A DNA stretch of 64,000 nt from Hygrophila difformis (Eukaryota; Streptophyta; Magnoliopsida; Lamiales; Acanthaceae), in the NCBI GenBank assembly GCA_030278955.1, contig JAOANR010000003.1:25683227-25747226 (forward strand), read 5' to 3'. Numbering within the stretch: position 1 is the stretch's first letter; every line of letters starts with the position of its first letter. Shown piece after piece: positions 1-11,424 of this stretch. The position numbers and the translations under genes were made by a program. The notes below the pieces were generated by a model. The model ran no database searches and was not told the origin of the DNA. It saw nothing but the letters and a program-made list of their open reading frames with translations.

Positions 1-2
1 AG

Positions 3-200
3 AGAATGCTGCTGGAAAGAGAAGAAAGGATGCACAGGGAGAGACTTGAATCCGAAGAAAGGCAAAGGAAGATGATGGCGTCCACTTTGGCCCAGCAGCA
101 ACTCCTGTTGAACGCGCTGATCGGACAGCTTCCGAAACCACCTCCTCCTCCATCAGATGGAGCGGGACCTTCGAGTCATCAAGAAGAAAAGAAAGACTGA
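3..200 (+). CDS. Element A: C-terminal end of ORF2-like protein (partial, cut by window edge)
   Basis: This is the last 65 or so codons of a reading frame that enters from the left of the window and stops at the TGA ending at 200. The tail is a charged segment rich in Glu, Arg and Lys (ERMHRERLESEERQ), then a short Gln/Leu stretch and a proline-rich end. The same segment ends the second half of the large ORF of element B near 27220-27383, so the two are homologous ends of one retroelement protein. The downstream 3' UTR and LTR junction also match element B in order. The function is unknown. The visible part looks like a coiled coil plus a flexible tail, and no catalytic motif can be seen. Confidence 0.8.
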   Translation, partial: RMLLEREERMHRERLESEERQRKMMASTLAQQQLLLNALIGQLPKPPPPPSDGAGPSSHQEEKKD

Positions 201-1835
201 GTTTCATTGTCATATCAATTCGAGCTAAATTGTATACATCTTACTTGTGAATTTCTATTCTTTAGTGATTGTTCATTCTGATTGCTCTAGAAATCACATG
301 TAAATGATGTAATTTATCGCTTTCCACGAATGGAACTCCATTTTTGAGATCCACAAACAATTTTATTTTTGAAAAGATGTCTGACAGTCCAAGATGAATA
401 AGTGACTGTCAGGCCAAAATATGCTGTTGACATACTTTGTATGTTAACAGTGCCTCTTTTACTGCTTTAAATTAAATAACCAGCAAAAAGTATGCATAAA
501 CCTGCTCTAAATTCACATGTTGAATTTAGGCTTGTGATTAAACTTTCAAACTTTTAAATTGGGATAATATAATTGAAAACATGCATAAAATGAATTCCTA
601 AGGTTTTGAGCTATAAAAATTTAATGATGCGATCATTTTTTTGGGTAATAAATCGGCATGTTGAAAATTTTGATTGAGTAAATTATTAGATTTAAGCTTT
701 GATTAAATTTGAGAATATTGTATGACATGAATCAATCCAACCTTGTGAGATTTGAGCCATGTGTCACTTTTACTCATTTATTTTCATTGATGTGTGAATC
801 AATTTAATTAAAGGACACTAGATCTTGCCATTGGGACCGATCAAGACCATGCCATATTCCAAAAATCGAGCATATGATCGAGGCACTTAGAAAACCAAAA
901 TTTTGGCCTTCGTTTGAATTCCAAGCCCAAAAATATTTTCCCTTTAGGATTAACCACTTTGAGCATTAAGCCTAATTTTTGTTGAGCCCTCTATATTATT
1001 CTTAGCCTTACAAAAAGACCAAGAAAATCAAACCCAAGTGTGCAAGAATAAATTTTATCAAGGCATTAAATTTATGATCATCAAAAATATCAATCGGTAT
1101 TCAAAAATCCGATCAAGAAAAAAGAGAAAAATGAAGAAAAATGTTGAGTTCCATTCGATAATAATAAATTGCAAATGATAAAAGTAAATTAGATTTAGTC
1201 TAATGTCATGTAAAAAGAAAAGCAAAAGAATATATATATATATAATTTGATAATCATATATTTTTAATAAATAATGCCAAATAAAGATAGAATGAACTCT
1301 TGCCACTTCTTAGCCCAATAATTTCCTTCCATACCAATGTTACAACCGTATGCCCCGTTATAACCCTTATATAAGACCTCGGGATCTCGATTTGAAGAAA
1401 TGAGTCTGTGGCGAGTTGGTCTAATTGCAAGCATATGTGATAATTTAATTAAATTTGATTTTGAGTGTTCAATGATCAAACCCATTCGAGAGTGAGCGAA
1501 TTTTTCAAGTCTACTATATGTGAGGCTCTGTTTCATTAAATATGTTCATGTCATACCTTAATTCTAATTTTTAATCTTTGCATTTTTCAAACATGATATT
1601 CATGAAGGGTTGACAATAATGTTTGATTTGTAGGCCCAATTTAGTGAGCAAGTATCATTTCATTAAACATTGCAATCAAAGGAATTTAATACTTGTAGTT
1701 TTTTATTGTCTTATCCCAATCCAAAAAGAATGTAATTTATGAAGCCACGAAAATGAATTGAATATGCAGAGTCCGTGTTCCGAGGAACATTGACTCTGAC
1801 TGCTCGGGGACGATCAGTATTAAATGTGAGGATGT
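201..1835 (+). other. Element A: long 3' untranslated region between ORF and 3' LTR
   Basis: No reading frame of substance. The stretch aligns along its length with 27384-29036 of element B, with point changes and small indels, so it is the 3' UTR of the same kind of element. It contains a conserved hairpin near its start and ends in the junction motif AAATGTGAGGATGTTGA where the 3' LTR begins. Confidence 0.8.
381..412 (+). other. Conserved 3' UTR hairpin (copy A)
   Basis: CTGACAGTC (381-389) pairs perfectly with GACTGTCAG (404-412) around a 14-nt loop. The same hairpin with the same loop is at 27577-27608 in element B. In both elements it lies about 180-195 bases after the ORF stop, inside otherwise diverged sequence. 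The role is unknown: mRNA 3'-end structure or packaging signal are both possible. Confidence 0.6.
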
Positions 1836-1838
1836 TGA
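1822..1838 (+). other. Element A: polypurine-like junction motif at the 3' LTR start
   Basis: AAATGTGAGGATGTTGA spans the junction; the LTR proper starts at TGATAATGG (1836). This is where plus-strand priming is expected. The motif is only weakly polypurine (GTGAGGATG). The same 17-mer is at the 3' LTR junction of element B (29023) and twice inside B. Confidence 0.65.
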
Positions 1839-2125
1839 TAATGGCCAGAAATGTCAATTATTTTCAATCCATTTCCGTGTCTGAAACGGGCATTTGATCG
1901 CATTCCGGTCTTATATTAAATAAGAAAGCAGTTGAATTGGACTGATTTATGCATAATTGTAAAAATATTAAGCTGGTATGAAAAATGCATAAATATTTAA
2001 TTTTATTACACATTTATGTTAGAAAAATCCAAAAATATGAGAAAAAGAAAAGAAAAGAAAAAGGAAATAAAAAGATGGGAAAAGAAATGAAAACCCACAA
2101 AAATTCGAATTTTTTCAGGAAAGTA

Positions 2126-2400
2126 CGACGCTAGACACAACTACGACGCTAAGCATGGATAGCGTCGTAGCCTGGTCTAGTGTCGTAGGCGGAGACCGAG
2201 GCAGAATTTTGAAGAGGGGTACGGCGCTAATCAAGGATAGCGTCGTACTTGAGTATGGTGACGTAATGGAGGATAGCGACGTAGGCTGTTCATCTAGAGA
2301 CAAGAAGTGCCTTCGAGATGGAAGACTACGACGCAAGACATGTTCAGCATCGTAGTAACGTTTAACGTAGTAACAAGCCATAGCGTCGTACCAAGCTTCA
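2126..2400 (+). repeat. Array of TACGACGCT / AGCGTCGTA words upstream of the LTR TATA box (copy A)
   Basis: About eleven exact or near copies of the word TACGACGCT or its reverse complement lie within 275 bases. The best pair is CTACGACGCT (2141-2150) with AGCGTCGTAG (2161-2170), a perfect stem extended by one A-T pair around the loop AGCATGGA. The array ends about 50 bases before the TATA box. It corresponds in position to the CTGTCGC array in the B LTR. Confidence 0.75.
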
Positions 2401-2449
2401 GAATTCAAATTTGAAGGCCTGGGGGCCCATGGGCCTAGGGTTTCTCACC

Positions 2450-2457
2450 TATATAAG
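2450..2457 (+). promoter_or_regulatory. Putative LTR TATA box (copy A)
   Basis: TATATAAG follows a conserved block (GGGCCCATGGGCCTAGGGTTT) shared in part with the B LTR, where TATAAAT is at the same place. This likely marks the U3/R promoter. Confidence 0.55.
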
Positions 2458-3091
2458 GACAAGTTGACTCCCATGATCAGTCACTTCACAACATTCTCAA
2501 AACTTGGAGACAACAGCAGTTCTTGAGAGGTGTGTGGTTAGTTAGGTTAGTTAGGGTTTGTTTTTTGTATTATTTAAATTATGCTTGTAGATTAGCTTAT
2601 GTTTTGCCTAGATTAGCATTTTTCTTAGTGTTGTTAGACCTAGTTAGCCACTCTTTTCCTTTTTACAGTTTTGTTGAACCTGAAGGTTTGAAATACCCAA
2701 ATAATGGGTATTATCAAACCATTTTCTTATAAAATGGGAAGTTATATCACAAAAAGAGTCCCAAAAACATGAAATGGACATGAGTCCATGGATTTCTTGC
2801 TTTATTTTTCTGTTTCATGACCATTTGGTCATTTATTTTCTGTTTATATGTGGGTTTGCTGTTATTTTCTTTCTTTTTGGGTTCTCATGCATGGTATGTT
2901 GGTTGAAAACCCTCATTTGGGTTTGTGGTTCATGGGTGTTAGTTTTAACTTATTTTCCCTTATTTTTATGCATTTTAAGCTTACTGTTCTTATCTTGTTT
3001 GTTATTATATGCATTTGTGAACCACAAAATCTGAAAATAGGGTTCGCAATCGCATAGATTGCATTACCCGACCAACACTTATTTTCTGGGG

Positions 3092-3257
3092 GAGCTACGA
3101 TGCTAACCGCCCTACGACGCTAACCTAGGTTAGCAACGTAGGGGAGGGTTTTACGTCGTAGTTGCTCTGGACTTAAGAAAAATTTGGCCCTACGACGCTA
3201 GACCTACGACGTTATCCTAGGATAGCGTCGTAATTTTTGTCTAAGGTCGTAGGACCC
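3092..3257 (+). repeat. Second TACGACGCT array with long palindromes, downstream of the promoter (copy A)
   Basis: The same words as at 2126-2400, here fused into long near-perfect palindromes without a loop. One runs from CTACGACGCTAACCT into AGGTTAGCAACGTAG, another from CTACGACGTTATCCT into AGGATAGCGTCGTAA. The block corresponds to the 17205-17757 array in element B. Confidence 0.7.
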
Positions 3258-3280
3258 GAAATACTTCCATGCTCACAAAA

Positions 3281-5880
3281 TGTAACACCCCGGTTTTTGG
3301 TCACCCAGGTCGGGATGTCACCGCCACACCTCTCTAGCAAGACACGGTTTCTCCGAGCTCACTAAAGAGATGTAAGGCTATGGTTTTTTTTCAGAATTTA
3401 AAAATATTCAAACAGCCCATTCATATATAATTTAAAAATAATACATCAAAGTTGCAGCGGAAAATAATAATTACATATGTATAATGCAGCGGAAATTAAA
3501 TATAGCCAACACGACCAGAATACGGGTTAAACAGGCCCGTTCATGCAAGATCTAGTCTAATACAATAATTTCAAATAATATATCTTCCCAAAATTCCCAT
3601 GTATGCATATGACGATGCATAACTCTCAACTCTGAAAGAAAAAGGAAAAAAAAATATGGTGTGGTCAGCAAAAACTTGCTGAGTAAGTTAACAAAAACAT
3701 AACTATGGGGTTTCAAAGCCATCATTTAATATTTAAAGAAAACATGTGCACAACACCACATAATTTAATTTATTTCGCTAACAATAATTCAAACGACAGA
3801 GACTTCATAAGATCGTAAATATAATTCGCAAGGTAAAACAATTGCAAGACATACTTTATGACATAATGAACAATTTTAGAGTCTCCTAGTTTCATATCTC
3901 ATGTCTCATGTTTCAAGTTTATATTTCAATTGCCATTCGGCAATTGCCTTTCGGCAAGCATTATATCTCAATTGCCTTTCGGCAAGCATTATATTTCAAT
4001 TGCCTTTCGGCAAGCATTATATCTCAATTGCCTTTCGACAAGCATTATATCGCAATTGCCTTTCGGCAAGCATTATATCTCAATTGCCTTTCGGCAAGCA
4101 TTATATCTCATGTGTATTTTATATCAAAGGAATTCCCAATCATTTAAACCTTAAAGGCTAATTTCATGTTTCAAGAAGATTTCAAGATTTGACTTCCGGT
4201 AAAACAATGTTTACTCTAAAATTCGTCTAAATTCAGATTTAATTCCAAAAATTCCGAAATTTCACTACTGACTCAGAAACATCGAGATGAACAATTTTTG
4301 TGTTTTAACTTTTTCAATCCGAGATAGCACAACATGTCAAAAACATCAATTTTTGCAGAAACACAAATCTGTCCGAATTTTACGTACCACAGTTTAAAGG
4401 TATTGAAATCTACCATAGCAAATCAACTCCAAATTTGATGAAATTTTACAGAGACCTTCTTCAGGCATTTGTCTACAACTTTCATGTTCGGCTAAAGACC
4501 TAAACCGGCCTAGAACCCTAGTAAAAAATGTCGCCAATTTCTGACCTAAGTTCCGTCAAGAATTTCAAGATCCACATCCTAGCAGTTCGGTTCCGGGTGG
4601 ATTTCATATATCAAATCATCACGAAAAATTCTGAAATTTTACGGAGGTATTCTTAACGCATAGATCTACAACTCTTATGTTTAGCACCTATCCTGAATCG
4701 GTTAAGATCTAAGTCAAAAATCAACCTCAAGTTCGGATAAAGAATCTACCACCGTTTCAAGATCTAAACCAAAGGCAGGTCTGTTCGTGGTCATTTTCGG
4801 ATATCAAAACACGATGAAAAATTATGAAATTTTTACAGTAGATAGATCTATGTCTTAGGAACGTTTTTTGTGTTTTAAGCTTTCTCGTTTGAAGATTTTA
4901 AGGGTTCGGAAAAATTAGACAACACTGTTGCACCGTTAAAAGATTTACATTGGCAGATTTCATGTCCTTGATTCGAATCTTTAATTTCGCCCAAAACCAT
5001 GTAAGAGTTAACTTACAGATTCGTAGTCGTTCGGGAACGTCGATTTCGGAGGCGTGGCTTCCAGTCCACCGTTTATCCTCTCCATTCGTCGGGTTCTTCG
5101 TTCTCGATCCGGATCGGGGGTTTAGAATAGAAAAAGGATCGAATTAGGATTCGTTTTGAATCAAGAACGGGAAAAGAATGGACAAGAGTAGATCGGATCT
5201 TACCCCGACGATCAAAGGCTCCCAATTTTCGTCCAAGTCAGTCCCCTGTTCGGTTTTGTGCCTCCGACGACTCCGGAATTAGGGTTTTGTGCGTAGAGAG
5301 ATTTCGTAGGGTTTCGTCCAAAGTTGGGGCTGGTTGGGATGGTTATTTATAGATGGAAAGGACCTAAAGGTCGTCCAAAGGCAGCCCTAGGGTGTCTTGA
5401 GTCTCAAGGTGTTCAACCGAAGTCGGAAAATCCGGATTCGGGCGAGTAAATCTCGCACGGGGCGTTTCTGCCAGTTGGCTCGGTCGTGGCGCGGTCCAAG
5501 GCCAACAACCGCGCGCCCAGCGCGCCACTCATGCCTGGACTCCGGTCCGGGCGGGTCGTGCGATCCGTCGTGCTTTTCCTCCTCTCTTTCGGACTTCTAT
5601 CCCTCTATGTTCCCAGATTCCGATTTCCGGGGTATCTTCGGGCTCCGATTTCCTATCTTAATTTTATTCGGATCTAAATTTACATTTGGACTCGGGTTAT
5701 TGAGTCCATCGGTGTTGGGTTTCCATGTAACCATTTATTCGATTAAATTGTCTTCGGCTTCCCGGGTTCTCGGAATTTTGATTCCTTTTTAACTTAAATT
5801 CCATTTCTCATCTTTTATGATTCTTTATCCACTTGTCATGTTTATTATATTTATTTATTTATTTATTTATTTATATTTCG
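3281..5880 (-). mobile_element. Tekay-like LTR (family of element C), solo or truncated, inserted in LTR A
   Basis: Read on the plus strand it opens TGTAACACCCCGG, then CACCCAGGTCGGGATGTCACCGCC. This is the reverse complement of the 3' end of the element C LTRs at 45.3 and 50.2 kb. Homology continues through the blocks GCAGCGGAAA and GTTAAACAGGCCCGTT to the ATTT repeats near 5860. The last bases expected (CTCGGGTATTACA) are absent, and flanks CAAAA and GACAG do not match. So this is a truncated LTR, not a clean solo LTR with target duplication. No internal domain remains. It carries its own hairpin tandem array at 3941-4108. Confidence 0.75.
3941..4108 (+). repeat. Six 28-bp tandem hairpin repeats inside the Tekay-like LTR
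   Basis: Six head-to-tail copies of a 28-bp unit start at 3941, 3969, 3997, 4025, 4053 and 4081, plus a partial copy at 3927. Each unit contains TTGCC-TTTC-GGCAA, a 5-bp stem with a 4-nt loop. Copy 4 has GACAA in place of GGCAA, which breaks one pair. The array occupies the position of other, unrelated repeat arrays in the D and C LTRs. Confidence 0.85.
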
Positions 5881-7733
5881 CAGACAGTAGAAGCTCAACT
5901 GGTCGCGACACTGCCATTATAGAGTTTCTGCTGTCTAAATTCATTCCATCCGAGTAATTGGAAAATTGGATAGCAAATGTTTGCAGTCCACCTGATTATT
6001 CTGCCAATCGGTTTTTGCCTCACGGCTTCCTTATATCTGTGTCTCACATTCTGTCTAGACCTACCCCTATATTTTGGGTCAATTAATTTTACACTTCCAT
6101 ATATCTGTATGTATGCTATTATTATGTAATTATTGTGGTCTATAATATTTTGGGATCCTTCCCTTGGACATTAGAAGTCTAGATTTAAACAGATATTGTA
6201 TATTAAATTTCCAACAAAAATTCATTTATAAAATCCGGATCTGAGTAAGGGATAAATTCCTCAGTTTTGTCTAGTTCATATTCTATCAAGGGTTGATTTT
6301 GGGAAATTAGAAGCAGAGTCAGCGATTAGGTCTCACCTAGACTGAAAGGATTTGTGTTCTTATTGAGAGTCTAGTACCTGTTTAGGGAATGGTTTTCAAA
6401 TTTATTATTTTCCGAAATTGCTATGTGTTGGGAATTTAGTCTTAACTGTCACACCGAGATGGGATCCACTTGGATTCAAATACAGTGTGATAGATAATTC
6501 TAGAGGAACAATACGTAGGCCTTGGTTATTTTCTAAGATAGGGTTGAGTTCCTTTCAACTGCTATCCTCTTTTGCCGAAGCCTAATTTTTGAGTCCTGAG
6601 TGAGTACATCCGGAACGAACTAATCTATTAGTTCGTTTCATTAGTTTGTATCTCATAATCACCCCGAAGGACGTGAACAATGCGAGCGGTTCACCGAGAT
6701 CCGGGAATTCTTGATCCACATCCGGTCATCCTGACTGGGAGCTTTCATCTACTACCAGTATGATGCTTTTGAAACTTCCGAGTGATAGAATTTTTAAATG
6801 CTTTCTTCACCGCTTTCTTTTAAACGCTTTTATAGAGGTCACTCGGATGCGTCGAGAGAACTTCTAACTGCTACTAGGACTGAGAGTTAAGGGATAGTTC
6901 AGGCTTATTATTAGATTTTGGGTGTGACATGGGGGAATGATAGCAGTTCTTGGCACTTCAACTAATGATTTGTCAGGTGTTGCTTGTCCACCACAGATGA
7001 AATAACACACCCTGGCCGGGGCAGTTATGAATCTGTGGTATCTTAGAATTTGTGGTTTTAAGAACATGTAAACTCATACTGTACGTACCTGCGTGTTAAA
7101 GGGAACATAGTGCTGAGAGCATGAGAACTAGCTATCTGACAGGATTATACCAAACAAAGATCTGTGTATTAAAAATGGAAGTTTAATTATGCTTTACCTG
7201 AATCTTGTCCAATCTTTATTCTTTTCTCCCTTTCCCTTCCATCATCATTTTGAATCAGCTTCATAGCTAGTATAGCATAGATTTACAACTTTCTTAGAAT
7301 AATTTTTACTGCTTCCATAGGATAATTTTAGTCGCTTTCTAGACCTAGATTTAATTGCTCTGTAGCCTAGAGTTATCCGCTTTGTAGAATAATTTTATCT
7401 ACTTTTATAGTTAGTTTAAATTATGTCAATTAGATGTTAGCATGAATCCACTATGAATCGAGTAACCGAGTTGAAAATCTTGTAAAATGGCGTGGGACCT
7501 GCTTCCATCGCACATCCTCCAATGAACAATCCGGACTTACCAACAAATTATTGTAATTTTTGACACCGTGCGCTTTCGGGCCACAGTTTCTTAACACGAG
7601 TAATAAAAACGTGACAACCTATAAATATATCCCTTATCCCAACTCCATCATCATAAATTGATTTTCATTAAATAAAATTTAGACGGGATTATTACTTTCA
7701 AAAATACTCGTGTGGGAAATTGTCAAAAGTTTC

Positions 7734-8172
7734 AGCCGTGCAAGGATGGGGGTCTGGGCATTAAAAAGTGTCGTCAAATGAACTTGGCTCTTATGGGCGA
7801 ACAATTATGGAACTTCCTTACTCAGCCGGATAAATTATGGGTGGATGTCTTGCAAGAAAATAACGGTGTTCAACAAGGGTTGATGCTGGCGGTTCATTAC
7901 AGAAGCAAAAAGGTCTGGCGCTTGTTGGTTAAGATTAGCGAGACTTTCAGCCGTGCTTATGGTGTTCGCATTGGAAGTGGCTCTAGCTCTCTTTGGTACA
8001 GACCTTGGTGGGAAGGGCAATATTTGGCAAATTTGGTCCCTTTCGTGGATGTTCATGACATCCACCTTTGTATCAAGGATGTAATTAACAATGGTAGTTA
8101 GAATTTTGACTTGGTGTATACTTGGCTCTCGGACGATTGTAAAAGGCAATTGGAGGCTGCTCCCGCCCCGTT
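7734..8172 (+). pseudogene. L1-type LINE ORF2 fragment, end of the reverse-transcriptase region
   Basis: The plus-strand frame reads CKDGGLGIKK, then MNLALMGEQLW and LWVDVLQ, later SLWYRPWW. This is the block after the reverse-transcriptase core in plant L1-type LINE ORF2 proteins (GGLG, N.ALL.K..WR, LW..VL, W.DPW). A stop at 8099-8101 interrupts it. The same frame then continues NFDLVYTWLSDDCKRQLEAA to about 8172. The N-terminal endonuclease, the catalytic reverse transcriptase and the poly(A) tail are absent. The left side is cut by the end of LTR A and the right side by E's LTR, so this is a dead fragment that served as target for later insertions. Confidence 0.75.
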
Positions 8173-8422
8173 GCTTGGGTGTTCATTCTGTCCCTTGCCT
8201 CTGTTTCTTTGCTTGGTATTTATAAGAGGCGATGCAACTGCCTTGTGAAAACTGCCAACCCCATGACCGCATTCTGGTAACCGTCTTTGTAGTTATTGGT
8301 CGATTACCTTGTATTTCCACCCAGAGGTCCACTGGGTCATAAACTTTGCTACTGATCCATCACTTGGTACTACTCACGGTCCACCGTCCTCACTCCAAGC
8401 ACCAGGCTCTAGTAAGGGTTTT
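8173..8422 (-). mobile_element. Element E: left fragment of its 3' LTR (before insertion D)
   Basis: From about 8275 (TGGTAACCGTCTTTG) to 8422 this is nearly the same as 51279-51426 in E's other LTR. Upstream of 8275 the two copies diverge, and the outer end (TGTTATCGCG in the right LTR) is not found, so this end is truncated or rearranged and the 8173 boundary is approximate. The LTR resumes at 34597 after the 26-kb insertion. The five bases GTTTT (8418-8422) are the target duplication of D. Confidence 0.7.
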
Positions 8423-11188
8423 TGTAACACCCCGGATTTGATAACCCAGGCCGGGATGCCACCGCCACACCTCTATAGCAAGACACGAATTCTCCGAGTT
8501 TGCTAAAGAGATGCAAGGCTATGGGCAGTGAAAAGAGTTTTTTAAAATAAGTCCGGAATTGCTAAAAAAAATAATAATAATATAGTGTAATATCATCCAC
8601 ACACGGTAATAATAATAATAATAATTTGCAGCGGAAATAAAGTTTATGCAGCGGAATTTAAAATATAGGGCCGACATGGCCAAAACACGGGTTAAACAGG
8701 CCCGTTCATACAAGTCATGTAAAATAATTAACTAAATGTCCAAAATGATCCCCCAATGCATGATCATGTTCCGTACTCTATAATAGAAATATGAACAATG
8801 GTTTTTATCAGTATTATAAAATAATGAGTAAGTCAATCCTAACATAGCAATAAAGGGGTTTAATTTTAATAATTAAGATTATACTTTTAGTCATGCATAC
8901 AAAACATTTTATTTTAAAAAAAAAAGAATTTAATTTGCATACTTTAAAGATACATTTAAATTTCATAAATAATAATAATCTAAGCATGGGCCATTAATTT
9001 AAACCTGAATTAAAAGCATGAATAATGACATAAATAAATAAATAAAAATCTAAGCTTTTTAATTTTCCCCCGTTACACCACCATCTCAAGAATATTTAAT
9101 TTAGCCGGCAATCCGGCGGCCGCAGCCAATTTCTTAAGTGTCATTTAGCCGGTGATCCGGCGGCCTCAGCCAATTCCGTCATTTTTCATTTAGCCGGTAG
9201 CCCGGCGGCCGCAGCCTATCCGCCATACCCTGTACCACTCCGTCGAGCCTCGGGTAACTCATACGGATACACCCGAGAGGGTAGGCCCAAAATAAGATGC
9301 CGTTTTGGCAATAGTTCTCATATTTCGCGCGGGGTCACCATCGTCCATAAAGGCACGAAGTGAATAGTTAGGAGGGCACCCTGCAGAGCACTCACCCCCT
9401 AATTTTATTTAATCAATGTAACCGATGTCGTTTCAACTTTAGTGTAACGGGATTTTCAAAGATATAACAAGATTTCGATCGTTTGTTTAGAAATTTCAAG
9501 ATCTCACAAGTAAAAACCGTTTGGTGTCACAGTTTGCGCCTTTTCAGTTTAAAAATTCAATACAAAGGCAATTGATCTGAAATTTTCACAGTATCTCAAA
9601 AACATCTCAAAGAACAACTTTCATGCTTCGATTTTTTCGGAAATAAGAAGGGAAGCATGTCAAAAATCCAGTTTTCTACACAAACAACAAGCTGTCAGGA
9701 TTCAGGTTCGTCACAGTTTCAAATCCGATTTTTCGACTCATCAAATGGACTCCAAAAATTCTGAAATTTTATGGACACATACTAGACATGATTAACTACA
9801 ACTTTTGTTTACATCACAAAGATTAGTTCGGACTAGAAATGGTAGAAATATGCTCATTACGTTCGGTTAAGTGAACTGTCAATTTCTGAAAATTCCTTAA
9901 AAATGCAGAATATGTCCGACACAATTTAGGGTGTCAAAACTCGATGAAAATCTCTGAAATTTTTACACAGTATAGCTTAAGATCTTAGGATCAAAATCTT
10001 AGTTTTGAGTTTTTCGGTTTGAACATTCGAAGTAGGAGTTTTGGTCGGCTTTCAGAAAACACGTAGATCGGGGTTTTTAGGTTCGATTTTAACGTTTCAT
10101 TTTAGATCCAATGTTTCGGACGCCCTTAAACCACCCATATTGATATGGAAGGTATTGAATTACAGTAAGTAAGTTCTTGAACGTCCTAGGGTCGATCGAT
10201 TCGTCCAAAATTGCCACGGACGGATCTACGCAACACGTTCTTCTTCTCCTTTGGCCACGAACGTGTTTGCAAGTAAAGATCCGCAAGTTAGAATGATGGT
10301 TATGATCATAAAACAACAACGAAACCTGATTTACATCTTACCAACAATCCAAAGCCTGCAACCCTTGATCTACACACTTCCTCGGTCGGATTTGGTTGCC
10401 GGAAAATCGTCGTAAAGTCGTCGGAAGGTAAGAACTTGCGTTTTTTGTTTTTGGGAGAGTTTGGGATGAAACAAGGGTGTCGATGACTGATAATGGGGTG
10501 TTATGATCATATAATATCAACCAAAATCTGCTCCCCCCGAATTAAATCAAGATTCCCACCTTGGGCCTCGAAAATATGGCAAGAAAGTCGCCAAAGCGCG
10601 TCATGGCAGGCTGTCCTGTCTCACCCCGCGGTGTCAGCGCGGTTTGGCTCCGGACCGCGCGGATACCGCGCGGCTCCGGCCTGGGCTGCGGCCTGGGCCG
10701 GGTCATGCGATCTGTCGGGCCTTTTCTCCTCTCTTTCGGACTTCTATTCTTCTACGTTTTCGGGCTCGATTTTTCGGGTCGTTCTCGGATTATGATTCCT
10801 ATCTTAAATCTTTTTCGACTTAAATTGATTTCGTGTTTGAAATCTTAAGTCCGTCGGTTTTGGATTCGTCGGCTTCTAATCCATCGTCTTTTGACTCCCG
10901 TGTAATAATTTATCTAGTTAAATTATTTCCGACTTCACAGGTTCTTGGAATTAAAATTCTTTTCTTTCTTGAATTTAATTCCATTTCTTTTCTCGATTCA
11001 TGGAATGTCTTCGGCTTCCTTTCCCTCTTTTTATTCCATTTTGAATTTTTTAATCTATCGGCGTTTCATTTCTGAGCAATAATTTATTGCGAAAAATTAT
11101 TTTCTTCTTCTCGGAGATATTTCGACCTTGATCGGATTAAGAAATAATTTTATTCCTTTAGACGCTGCTAAAAATCTCGGGTATTACA
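8423..11188 (-). repeat. Element D: 3' LTR (left copy)
   Basis: A 2,766-bp LTR, closely matching the split right copy (1,842 + 873 bp). It shares short conserved blocks with the C-family LTRs (CACCGCCACACCTCT, GCAGCGGAAA, GTTAAACAGGCCCGTTCAT). The two are therefore related LTR families with diverged middles. Confidence 0.85.
9101..9224 (+). repeat. Three hairpin repeats in the D LTR
   Basis: Three copies of a unit of about 43 bp with core GCCGG-nnnn-CCGGC. The loops are CAAT, TGAT and TAGC while the stem is unchanged. The right LTR has the same array near 14641-14765; there the third stem is altered to GTCGG. Confidence 0.8.
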
Positions 11189-11204
11189 GTCTACCCCCCT
11201 TAAG
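11189..11204 (-). other. Element D: polypurine tract at the 3' LTR
   Basis: The minus strand reads CTTAAGGGGGGTAGAC and then the LTR start TGTAATACCCGAG. Just upstream on that strand AACTTCG-AGGA-CGAAGTT forms a 7-bp hairpin, which element C shares. Confidence 0.75.
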
Positions 11205-11401
11205 AATCAACTTCGTCCTCGAAGTTGCGCGACTTATTGCTCGATTGATTGATTGATTGGTTGTTGATTGTTATTATTTGACTGAACCCAGAATTGAAAT
11301 TTCCAAGTTGCCTACGTACCCTGTGAAGGGATCAAGTCATTACGTAGTTCAAAACAATTTGAATTTGTTTATTTGGAATACAAAATATTCGGGTCGTTAC
11401 A

Positions 11402-11418
11402 TCCTCCCCCCCTTAAGA
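11402..11418 (-). other. Element D: second, upstream polypurine tract with LTR-like start
   Basis: The minus strand reads CTTAAGGGGGGGAGGATGTAACGACCC, split here for description: a purine tract, then TGTAACGACCC, which resembles an LTR start. It lies about 210 bases before the functional tract. Element C has the same arrangement at 47268-47296. Confidence 0.6.
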
Positions 11419-11424
11419 TTACAG

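Larger units (their letters stand above)
1836..7733 (+). mobile_element. Element A: 3' LTR of a large LTR retrotransposon, interrupted by another LTR
   Basis: The LTR starts TGATAATGGCCAG and ends TTGTCAAAAGTTTCA at 7733. Both ends match the LTRs of element B. A minus-strand Tekay-like LTR occupies 3281-5880. The A sequence resumes at 5881, matching B from about 18418. Roughly 1 kb of LTR present in B (about 17.3-18.4 kb) is missing here, so the insertion was accompanied or followed by a deletion. The 5' half of A lies outside the window, so a target duplication cannot be checked. The end is flush with a LINE fragment, which was probably the insertion target. Confidence 0.8.

Noticed and set aside
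2126..2400. CRISPR-like array of short repeats
   Set aside because: The words are irregularly spaced, occur in both orientations and lack uniform spacers. They lie in plant LTRs with no cas genes.
5397..5792. 131-codon plus-strand frame in the Tekay-like LTR, with relatives at 10493-10848, 33907-34280, 42821-43237 and 47685-48143
   Set aside because: It is a shared GC-rich part of the LTRs, in different phases and on different strands relative to the elements. Similarity follows the LTR DNA, with no conserved protein pattern or start.
3281..5880. Clean solo LTR with target duplication
   Set aside because: The last roughly 20 bases of the LTR are missing, the flanks differ (CAAAA and GACAG), and adjoining A sequence is deleted.
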